Positions 25,199-32,929 of a stretch of 47,801 nt of DNA are shown here, in pieces. Source of the DNA: Candidatus Latescibacterota bacterium (GTDB taxonomy: Bacteria; Krumholzibacteriota; Krumholzibacteriia; WVZY01); the NCBI GenBank assembly GCA_020352495.1, contig CP070677.1:3599089-3646889 (forward strand), given 5' to 3'. A model generated the notes under the pieces. That model saw nothing but the letters and a program-made list of their open reading frames with translations. It had not been told where the DNA came from and did no database searches. Positions within the stretch are counted from its first letter, which is position 1; each line of letters opens with the position of its first letter. The position numbers and the translations under genes were made by a program.

Positions 25199-25555
25199 AT
25201 GAAGAAGGTGGCAATCGTTGCTTGCGGCGCTTACATGGATAGCGGGTACGGCTGTGCCGGCGAATGGCGCTGTCTCAAGGCGGCGGCACTGGGTGATGGC
25301 CAATACGAGGAGCCTTCACACGTCGTAGGATTTGTCAAATGCGAGTGTCCCGGCCGGACCTTTTTGCCCAATCTGGGTATGACGATGCAGTTGTCCGGGA
25401 TAAAACCCGACGTCATTCACCTCAGTACTTGTCTGGCCAGTGCCAAACCAGAATGTCCTTACACCAATGCAGAAGAAATGGCCAAAATGATCCATACGAA
25501 GACAGGCATCCCGGTTGTTCAGGGCACACACGAGTATCATGTGACGTTTGACTAG
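25199..25555 (+). CDS. CGGC-domain protein
   Basis: A 118-residue protein of the CGGC family, named for conserved Cys and Gly and thought to bind metal. Features are the N-terminal Rossmann-like strand KKVAIVACGAY, Cys residues at GYGCAGEWRC, the FVKCECPGR motif, HLSTCLAS, and CPY near a C-terminal QGTHEYH. Eight cysteines in 118 residues point to a metal or Fe-S site. It has a perfect AAGGAGG site before the ATG. It is same-strand with the PocR sensor 123 bases upstream, and both are families of anaerobes. The biochemical role is unknown. Confidence 0.85.
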   Translation: MKKVAIVACGAYMDSGYGCAGEWRCLKAAALGDGQYEEPSHVVGFVKCECPGRTFLPNLGMTMQLSGIKPDVIHLSTCLASAKPECPYTNAEEMAKMIHTKTGIPVVQGTHEYHVTFD

Positions 25556-25773
25556 GTTGCCTGGAGGGTTCGTGGCTAGTGGATCCGCTCCGACTGGCAG
25601 TGCTTTGGGTTAAGGGCGACCCTCTGAACCTCTATAATCGGTCGAAAATAACAAGCTTGTCGATCGGCGACGCCGACCGCTCAACGACGTCGCCGAGGAC
25701 TGTAGAAACCGGCCAGACTTTGGTCTAACCGGCGATGGGAAACCGGTCAGAGCTCACTCTCACCAGTGAGTGG

Positions 25774-28275
25774 CTATTGTTGGGTGCCGCCGTGTTCTCC
25801 CGCCGGGCTTTTTGAAGCGGCCCTCACCTGCGCCCTCTTTTTCCAGAGGCGAATCGTCTGATAGACCAAGCTCAGCCAAAACAGGAAGAAGAACAACACC
25901 GTAAGGTGTCCCGAGAGATTCCAAAAAACCACGACCAATCCGAACAACACAAACGGTGTCATAACAGACTGTGCATATCTCTTTATGACGCTTTCGTGTC
26001 TTCTCACCCATCCGGCAATATCATTCAGTCTGTTAACCGACGACCGTCCGATCTTCCCGAGACGTTTTCTGTTCAGATAGACGATCAATGCGACAAGCGC
26101 AACAACCACCCATTTGAGCAGACTGAGTATCCACAACCGTGTGTAGACGACACTGAACTCCAGCGGATCATCCGGTCTGATGATCGTCTTGGCAAATCGA
26201 TAAACCTGCCCACCGGTGGGAACCCGAATTTGAATCGGTAGCACACCGGTGGTAACCGCTCCGCCCGAGATCAAAACATGAGGAGTCTCAACACCGGCAA
26301 GCGCCTCCAGACGACCGCCAAACTCAAGCTCGGCGTTCATCTGATCGGTCAGTTGCGCTTCTCCCATGGGGACATTCCGAAACTGACTCCCGTAAGCCAC
26401 ACCCCTGTAGGCTTTCTGCATTTCGTCCAGACTCTTCTTGTCGCCCACGCTGAGTTCTTTCATGGCGTCCTGATCAAACTGTCTCCGTGCGCCGGAGAAA
26501 ACGTTCACACCGCGTATGATTTCTTCCTTTTCCAACGTGCTCTTGAAATAGACATAGGAATAGTCATTGGGGAGATATACCGACCAAATGAGCTGACTCG
26601 TCATCAGGTCCGCGGATGGCAGAGCTGACACCTGCGAGCCAAACGGAGAAAACCTGTTTTGCACGGTACAATAGATGACTTCGACGGGAAAGGCGTCCAA
26701 CCGATTGTCTACAGAGCGGGAGCGTATCAGCGGTACGAGCAGCTTCCCTTTTCCGTTCATGGATGACTCAACCGGCCGGCTACCCACAAACACGCTCCAC
26801 ACATCCGCCTTTTCGGGAAGCTGAATCTCCAGAAATTGTTTGGCGCCGTTTTTTACCTGATAGACCAATCTGTGCACGATCTTTCCGTCTTCCGTGAACA
26901 GCGTGACAACACTCGCGGAGTTGATGGTCGCAACGGGCACGGCAATCTTCTCATGCTTTTTTATGTCGAACACCAAACTGTATGGATGTTTCAGATATTT
27001 GAACCCCATGATCAGCGGTCTGACCGACTTATTTACCAGCGGACGGGGGAGCTTTTGGATCACGACCTTTTCCAAGCCGTCACTTTCCGTTACGACAACC
27101 TCGGCACTTGTGGCGAGTTCGATTCCAATGAACCCGGTCTCTCGAACGGTGTCGAGTGTTCGAATCCCGGAAAACGAGTTTGTGATCCCTGATTCCAAGA
27201 ACGCGGTCTCAGTCGTCACGCTGACTGTAGCGGTGCCCTTCTTTCCGTAGGTAAAAGGAATCAAGAGTATGCGCTGATCCGCTTGTGACGTTTCCTGCCA
27301 CTCCCCGACTCCCTCGCCCGATACGGTGAGCACATTCAGGTCCTCCGGAATGACGAGTCGAACCGCGTCGATTTCGCTGTGATGAATCGTGTAATTGATG
27401 TCCGACTTGGTTCTCAGCGCATCGTCTTCGATTGAAATAAGGTGATGGACCTCGCTGTAGATCTTTGCGGGAATCCTCTCGGCGACCGCGACCTCTTTCC
27501 TCCAACGAACACTAATAGAAGACCCCTGACCGATCACGGCAGACACAACGGTTGTGTCGTCTTTTTTGCTCGTCAGCACTTGTTGCGCTTGGGGAATTTC
27601 CACATCGATGTTCTTGAGTGGCATTTCGAGCGTCAAGAGTGTGATCGGTGTCTGCTGGATGGCCAGATCGATCTTGTGCGGCCCCTTCTCGAGAGATGAC
27701 TTGACGGAGTACGAAGCCGTGACCGCGTATTCGCCGGCCTCCGGGAGAACGATGTTGTGATAACCGTTCTCAACAACCACCAACGCCTGTTCGTCGCCGA
27801 CCTTCATGTCCGCGAGCGCAACTCTCATGGGCAGAATTGGCACCTTCACATAGGCGTCGTTCTTTAGCACATGCACATTGAACACCGCGGTAAACACGGT
27901 GCTGTTTTTCTTCATCGTGCCCGAGTACACCGCCTTGGTTATCAAGTGGTCGAACGGAGGTATCGCATCCGTCGCCACGGGGGGTTTCATTTGATCGACG
28001 AGTTTCTTGAACTCCTCGCGTGTTAGAACGACGTTACCGTTCTTCATTGTGTGGGGTGGCGTGGTTCGCGCACCCGTCTGGGCCAGGAGCTTTTGAAACG
28101 TTTCCATCGAAATGACGATCTCATCTTCATCGAGATTGACGAGTCTCTTGAACTCATCCCACGGCATCGTCAACTTGCCTTCATCGTCCGGTTTGTCTTG
28201 GGCATGGGCGGTGACAAACAAACCACATACCACAAACATCACGATCATGATCGCACGTATTGAACTGCGTTTCAT
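25774..28275 (-). CDS. Large secreted/membrane-anchored protein of unknown function
   Basis: An 833-residue protein that I do not recognise. The signal peptide covers residues 1-26 (cleavage near AHAQ). Next come three short repeats of the form L-T/S-x-E-x-F-x-K-L (about residues 35-46, 55-66 and 84-95), a long beta-rich region (about 105-690), and three hydrophobic membrane segments in the last 120 residues, with a basic segment between the first and second. The topology is a periplasmic body held by a C-terminal membrane anchor with a short basic cytoplasmic tail. The start at 28275 was chosen because GGAGG lies nine bases upstream and the signal peptide begins there. It is monocistronic, convergent with the CGGC gene. 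Possible adhesin, sensor or envelope biogenesis protein; none is shown. Confidence 0.82.
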   Translation of the reverse strand: MKRSSIRAIMIVMFVVCGLFVTAHAQDKPDDEGKLTMPWDEFKRLVNLDEDEIVISMETFQKLLAQTGARTTPPHTMKNGNVVLTREEFKKLVDQMKPPVATDAIPPFDHLITKAVYSGTMKKNSTVFTAVFNVHVLKNDAYVKVPILPMRVALADMKVGDEQALVVVENGYHNIVLPEAGEYAVTASYSVKSSLEKGPHKIDLAIQQTPITLLTLEMPLKNIDVEIPQAQQVLTSKKDDTTVVSAVIGQGSSISVRWRKEVAVAERIPAKIYSEVHHLISIEDDALRTKSDINYTIHHSEIDAVRLVIPEDLNVLTVSGEGVGEWQETSQADQRILLIPFTYGKKGTATVSVTTETAFLESGITNSFSGIRTLDTVRETGFIGIELATSAEVVVTESDGLEKVVIQKLPRPLVNKSVRPLIMGFKYLKHPYSLVFDIKKHEKIAVPVATINSASVVTLFTEDGKIVHRLVYQVKNGAKQFLEIQLPEKADVWSVFVGSRPVESSMNGKGKLLVPLIRSRSVDNRLDAFPVEVIYCTVQNRFSPFGSQVSALPSADLMTSQLIWSVYLPNDYSYVYFKSTLEKEEIIRGVNVFSGARRQFDQDAMKELSVGDKKSLDEMQKAYRGVAYGSQFRNVPMGEAQLTDQMNAELEFGGRLEALAGVETPHVLISGGAVTTGVLPIQIRVPTGGQVYRFAKTIIRPDDPLEFSVVYTRLWILSLLKWVVVALVALIVYLNRKRLGKIGRSSVNRLNDIAGWVRRHESVIKRYAQSVMTPFVLFGLVVVFWNLSGHLTVLFFFLFWLSLVYQTIRLWKKRAQVRAASKSPAGEHGGTQQ

Positions 28276-28817
28276 GGCGCCAACCTCCTTCGGCGCGTGC
28301 GCACACCGACAGGATGTACTTGCACAGTGCCGATGAATCCGACCAGGTGGTTTCGTCTCCACGCACCGACTGGTGTGCACAGCATTATCACGTGTTTTTG
28401 TATCCCGACGCTTAGCACTGCATGCTTATGTGAAGTCGTCTTGTCTTTGGTACACCGCTCGCGCCTGCAAGTTTCGTCCCAACAAGGCGACATGCTCGCG
28501 TTTTGACTGCTAGGAGCTACAAGCTTGTCGACACTCCCATGTTAACGAGCTGCTAAAGAGGTGAATCGGGGATTATAGGTCACGATCCGGATCGTCCATC
28601 CCTTTTCGTCTACGGAAGGAAAGTACCGGATGTGTTATGGACAGGATCACCGTATTCGAGAAGATGGTGGAGGTCTTTCTTGGCATATGTAGGGATGAGG
28701 TTGATTTGGTGGGGAGCGACGTGGGGCGAGGCCATCCAACGCCGGACAAAGCCATCGCCGCCACGACACCCGGAGGCAAGCGGGGATTGTTCGCCGCTTC
28801 GAGAGCCGGTCCCTCGT
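28276..28817. other. Intergenic region without a supported gene
   Basis: About 540 bases between two minus-strand genes. Short frames exist on both strands (for example 72 codons from 28637 on the plus strand) but lack a convincing ribosome site and family resemblance. A 10-base palindrome ACAAGCTTGT lies at 28519. The large-protein gene presumably has its promoter here, but no well-spaced -35/-10 pair stood out. Confidence 0.4.
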
Positions 28818-29024
28818 CTACTTTACCGCTTTGTAGCCTGCGACACCGGCCATGACACCGGCGGACGCCACCTTTCCCTCTTCTTCGAGAGCCCTCAAAA
28901 GACGGGAACATTCTTTTCTCTTGACCCCAACGGCCTTCCCAATGTCGGTGGTGGTCACCACGCCTTTGCCTTCGAGATTCAAAAGGTAGTCCAGTATCTT
29001 CTGTTTGAGTTCATCGTCGGACAT
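28818..29024 (-). CDS. Small winged-helix DNA-binding protein
   Basis: A 68-residue protein that is essentially one winged helix-turn-helix: helix 1 (LKQKILDYLLN), helix-turn-helix VTTTDIGKAVGVKRKECSRL, helix LLRALEEEG and a wing with GVMAGVAGYKAVK. It has no sensor domain except a possible single Cys. A strong AAGGAGG site nine bases before the ATG supports it as a real gene. Its target is unknown; the large membrane protein gene lies downstream on the same strand, 542 bases away. Confidence 0.8.
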   Translation of the reverse strand: MSDDELKQKILDYLLNLEGKGVVTTTDIGKAVGVKRKECSRLLRALEEEGKVASAGVMAGVAGYKAVK

Positions 29025-29480
29025 CTCTGCTGCCTCCTTTTTCCGGGTCCTACCTCCCTGCGTGCATTTGTCATTTGAATTGGAAAAGAGGACGTCTTTG
29101 CCACATTCCGTCTTTTCCTGCCCCTCAGATTAAGCGAAGCACGTTGCGAATTCAACGGTTTCCTGTCGAAGACTCGTAGCGCGCCGACAAGATCATGGGC
29201 GTACGGCGGGCGGGGTTACGGTTGCATGTTTCCCTGGTTCTTCGCCTGGTCAACGTCGGATTTTCGAATTGCCTGAAACGTGTCGAGCCTCGAAGGTGTA
29301 AACCAACCATTCGTGAGATGAATCGCAACTTCCGGACGGATTTGCTCAAAGCCCACATTTGTGGTATCTTGCTTGTGATACGGCGTCCACAAGGTAAGCG
29401 CAGCGTTTTGATTGCCTGTCTCACGGGCCCCGACCCCACATCTTCTTTGCGCACGGCAGTCTCAAACCTGGCGGACCTGT
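29025..29480. other. Intergenic region between divergent genes
   Basis: About 456 bases between the winged-helix gene (minus) and the beta-helix gene (plus). Open frames here lead into the beta-helix gene but have no coding character before its signal peptide. I see no clear promoter, RNA gene or repeat. Confidence 0.4.
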
Positions 29481-30659
29481 ATGTGCTCTATACGATACGC
29501 GATTCTCCTGTCGGGCGCGGTGTTTTTCTCTCTCTTTTATACAGCCACCGCGTTTTCCCGGACTTGGTATATCCAGGTCGACGGGTCCGGCGATGTCCCC
29601 ACGATTCAGACCGCCATCGACTCGGCCAACCCGGGTGACGAAATACTCGTCGCGCCCGGTCGGTACACGTGGGCGAACCAGGGCGGGTGCGATTTTGGAC
29701 TCCTCTTTTTCCCACGTGACGTAGGGGGGTTTACGCTACGGAGCGAAGCCGGTCCCGACGTGACCATCCTCGACGCCCAAGGCCAAGGTCGCGTCGCGTT
29801 TGTCCAGGGGTACAACAATATAACGATCGAAGGCTTCACGATCACCGGAGGCAACGCGCCTGCTTATGGTGACTATATTGGCGGCGGGATCTGTGTGCAC
29901 ATCTCAGAGGACGACATCATTCGCGACTGTGTCTTCATCAACAACACCGCCGACATCGGCGCCGGATTCTGGGCGACATCGCGATGCAACACCCGGGTAG
30001 AGAACTGCACCTTTGTCGGTAACCACGCGCGGCGTTTCTCCGGAGGCGTTGGCGTGGGATACAGTCAAGATCTCGTGACGATTACAGGGTGCACCGTCAT
30101 CAACAACACCGCCGACGAATACGGCGCGGGTATGATCGCGCTTCGGAGTACCGTCTTGGTCGAGAACACGGTCTTCGCGGGGAACCAAGCGGGGATCAGC
30201 GGCGGCGGGCTCTACGCGTCCGACACCGAGGTGGCAACGTTCACGGGCACGACCTTCTCGGAAAACGGCGCCCCGGAAGGCGGCGGCGTGTATGTTGACG
30301 GAGTCTCGGTGCTCTCTATCAATCAAAGCATCATCGCGTTCTCGAGTGAGGGCGGCGGTCTCGTCGTCGATCCGGCAGCCCCGGTGACACTCGGATGTAC
30401 CGATGTGTTTGGCAACGAAGGCGGTGATGATTGGCCCACGTGGGTGATCGACACCGGTGGCAATTTCTCCGCGGATCCGTTGTTTTGCGGATCCCCGGGG
30501 TCATGGGACTACACGCTTCGCGCCAATTCGCCTTGCCTGCCGGGTCTCCATCCCGGCGGTCTCGACTGTGGCCTGATCGGCGCAAGAACGGTAGGCTGCA
30601 GCGGCGTCCCGGTGAAGCCGGTGACATGGGGCTCGGTCAAAATGTTGTATCTTCGATAG
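29481..30659 (+). CDS. Secreted right-handed parallel beta-helix protein
   Basis: A 392-residue secreted protein. The signal peptide is MCSIRYAILLSGAVFFSLF plus a short AxA-like end (cleavage near TATAFS). It is followed by the typical opening of pectate-lyase-like beta-helix proteins, VPTIQTAIDSANPGDEILVAPG, then about ten coils with N-N-T-A and GGG turns (FINNTADIGAGF, VINNTADEYGAG, ENGAPEGGGVYVDG), and the closing ADPLFCGSPG segment with several Cys. No type IX-like tail is present. Members degrade or bind polysaccharides or are surface decoration; no catalytic residues can be assigned. The start at 29481 is set by the signal peptide; the ribosome site (GGCGGA) is weak. Confidence 0.82.
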   Translation: MCSIRYAILLSGAVFFSLFYTATAFSRTWYIQVDGSGDVPTIQTAIDSANPGDEILVAPGRYTWANQGGCDFGLLFFPRDVGGFTLRSEAGPDVTILDAQGQGRVAFVQGYNNITIEGFTITGGNAPAYGDYIGGGICVHISEDDIIRDCVFINNTADIGAGFWATSRCNTRVENCTFVGNHARRFSGGVGVGYSQDLVTITGCTVINNTADEYGAGMIALRSTVLVENTVFAGNQAGISGGGLYASDTEVATFTGTTFSENGAPEGGGVYVDGVSVLSINQSIIAFSSEGGGLVVDPAAPVTLGCTDVFGNEGGDDWPTWVIDTGGNFSADPLFCGSPGSWDYTLRANSPCLPGLHPGGLDCGLIGARTVGCSGVPVKPVTWGSVKMLYLR

Positions 30660-30863
30660 CCGCCCCCGCACACGGACGATCGGGCTTTCCACCCACCTGC
30701 CAAACGGTCGACCCGACGAGCTTAAGATCCCTAGCCGTAACCCCTTTGAGATTTTTTGAGTTTCAGGTATCTAGATCCGCGATTTCGGAGAGGGGTGACA
30801 CACCGACCGAACAATGCTATTCTGGTACCGTCTGTTCAAGGGACCGTCAGACTGGAGATGGAG

Positions 30864-32810
30864 ATGCCGAAGCGGAACCCGAAGACTAACGAAAAAAAAT
30901 CTCGTTCAAAACGGAGAAGGGAACCGGTACCCGTATCCACGAAAATCGTCACCGAGGACGTGATATCGGAGGTCCTCGTACAGGAGAAACCTCGTTTCGT
31001 CGTCGACTACGACACGTATGTGCGGATGCTCTGGGAGGCCAACCCAGAGCTGCACGAGATTTTGGGGAGAGGCACTTCGCTTGAGCAGGCCCGCGATAGC
31101 GTATTTGCCTACCTCGAACGGAACGAACGCGCCGTCTTCAACCCTGACAATCCGTTTCACATCCTCGAGAAGGCGACGGTGCGCGACTGCATCCGCGTTT
31201 TCAAAAGCATCATCGGACCAATCAACGAGAAACGTGCCGAATTCAGTGCTCTCGAGTGTCTGTGGAAGCTGGCCAGCGGCCGCCGGGAGGAGCTCCCCAC
31301 CGAGGTCTCGGTGGGATTCCTCATGGAGTTCATCCATCTGTTCCGGGGCGTGGCGGGCAAGAGCAATCTGTACCGGGAAAAGGAGGAGGTGCGAAGGGGC
31401 ATACCCGATTTTCTGCGTTTGGACGGACGCAAGGCCGCTCTCGCACGTTCCGACATGCTCGATGAGATGGGCGGCACCCTCTGGAAATATTTCAAACGTT
31501 ACCCATCCGGTCTCGATGCCGAAGTGGTAACGTGGCGCAAACGAAACCGAAGACGGATTCTCAAATATTTTGGTGCGAGCGCGAAGGATTGGCGCGATTA
31601 CCGTTGGCACCTGAAGAACGTGATCAGAAGCCCCGATGTGGTGTTCGACTTGATTGATATGGCGCCCGAACGGAGAGCGGCGATGAAAAAGGCCCTGACT
31701 GCGCGTTTGCCGTTTGGGATCACCCCATACTATCTCAGCCTGATGGATCAAAACCCCGCCATTGGCTATGACCACGCGGTCCGCGCCCAGGTACTCCCAC
31801 CGCCAAAATACGTGGAGCAGGTGGCGCGTCACAGGAAGGACCGCGGTGTGCATCTCGATTTCATGGGCGAACACGCCACGTCACCGATCGACTTGGTGAC
31901 ACGGCGGTACCCGCTCATCTGCATCCTCAAGCCGTACAACACGTGTGCCCAGGTGTGTGTCTATTGTCAACGAAACTGGGAGCTCGATGAGGTGCTCTCC
32001 CCCCACGCGCAGGCCGGTTGGAACGAAATCGAAAAAGCCATCGAGTGGATCGCCGGTCAACAGTCACTTGGTGATGTGCTCATTACCGGCGGCGACCCCG
32101 GTATCATGAACGATACGATGGTGGAGAAGATATTTTCGCGTCTTGCCGAAATCGATCACGTTTACCGGATCCGTTTTGGCACACGCACTCCCGTTACCGT
32201 ACCTTTCCGTTTTACCGATGACTTCTGCAAACTCCTGGCGCGTTACCACGAACCCGGGCGGCGCGAGGTCGCGGTCGTCACGCATTTCGAGCACTCATAC
32301 GAGATCACGCCCGAGGCACGCGACGCGATTCAGCGGATCCGCCGGCAATGCATCGGCGTCTATAACCAGTGTGTCTTCACGGTGGAGAACTCGCGGCGTT
32401 TCGAAACAGCCAAGCTACGCCGTGACCTCCGGCTCATCGGTGTTGATCCCTACTACACCTTCAATATGAAAGGCAAAAAAGAGACGGGCGACTACATGGT
32501 TCCCATCGCCCGCATTCTCCAAGAACGCAAGGAGGAGGCGCGGCTGCTCCCGGGTCTCGACCGGACCGACGAGCCAGTGTTCAATGTGCCGCGTATGGGG
32601 AAAAATCATCTTCGGGCGATGCAGGACCGACGTCTGGTTATGATTCTCGCCGACGGGTCACGGGTCTATGAATTTCACCCGTGGGAGAAGAACATCTTGC
32701 CGATGCCCCCGTATGACTACGTGGACGTCCCGATCTACGAGTACCTCGAAGAGCTGGCCGTCAGGGGCGAGAAGGTCCGCGACTACCGCACGATTTGGTA
32801 TTACTACTAG
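30864..32810 (+). CDS. KamA-family radical SAM protein, extended (lysine 2,3-aminomutase-like)
   Basis: A 648-residue radical SAM enzyme of the lysine/glutamate 2,3-aminomutase family. The cluster motif CAQVCVYC (CX3CX2C; C361, C365, C368) is followed by ITGGDPGI, the SAM-binding glycine motif. K580 in RMGKNHL corresponds in position to the PLP lysine of the family (GKxP-like segment), so PLP binding is possible. Family enzymes are about 350-470 residues; here about 300 extra residues precede the radical SAM domain and begin with a Lys/Arg-rich stretch (about residues 1-30). The substrate is unknown. The start ATG at 30864 lies six bases after TGGAG. A longer frame exists upstream without a site. 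It is monocistronic, convergent with the kinase gene. Confidence 0.88.
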   Translation: MPKRNPKTNEKKSRSKRRREPVPVSTKIVTEDVISEVLVQEKPRFVVDYDTYVRMLWEANPELHEILGRGTSLEQARDSVFAYLERNERAVFNPDNPFHILEKATVRDCIRVFKSIIGPINEKRAEFSALECLWKLASGRREELPTEVSVGFLMEFIHLFRGVAGKSNLYREKEEVRRGIPDFLRLDGRKAALARSDMLDEMGGTLWKYFKRYPSGLDAEVVTWRKRNRRRILKYFGASAKDWRDYRWHLKNVIRSPDVVFDLIDMAPERRAAMKKALTARLPFGITPYYLSLMDQNPAIGYDHAVRAQVLPPPKYVEQVARHRKDRGVHLDFMGEHATSPIDLVTRRYPLICILKPYNTCAQVCVYCQRNWELDEVLSPHAQAGWNEIEKAIEWIAGQQSLGDVLITGGDPGIMNDTMVEKIFSRLAEIDHVYRIRFGTRTPVTVPFRFTDDFCKLLARYHEPGRREVAVVTHFEHSYEITPEARDAIQRIRRQCIGVYNQCVFTVENSRRFETAKLRRDLRLIGVDPYYTFNMKGKKETGDYMVPIARILQERKEEARLLPGLDRTDEPVFNVPRMGKNHLRAMQDRRLVMILADGSRVYEFHPWEKNILPMPPYDYVDVPIYEYLEELAVRGEKVRDYRTIWYYY

Positions 32811-32929
32811 GCCGATCAACGCCTGCGAAATCACGTACCCATTCTCGATACGTCAAATCTGAAAACGAAGTGAAGTTCCGGCTCAAGCGCAGTGGGATCG
32901 TGTATGGCAAAGGATCTAACACCTTTCAA

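Noticed and set aside
25720-25773. Short stem CTCACT/AGTGAG after the unknown membrane-protein gene as a terminator
   Set aside because: The stem is only six pairs with no T-run on either strand; not enough to support a terminator call.
25651-28531. The same 13-base string ACAAGCTTGTCGA at 25651 and 28519, flanking the large membrane-protein gene
   Set aside because: Matches of this length are expected by chance several times in a window of this size, and no longer homology or target duplication is seen.
28637-28855. A 72-codon plus-strand frame (MDRITVFEKM...)
   Set aside because: It has no ribosome site or known relatives and runs into the winged-helix gene on the other strand; its second half is low-complexity.
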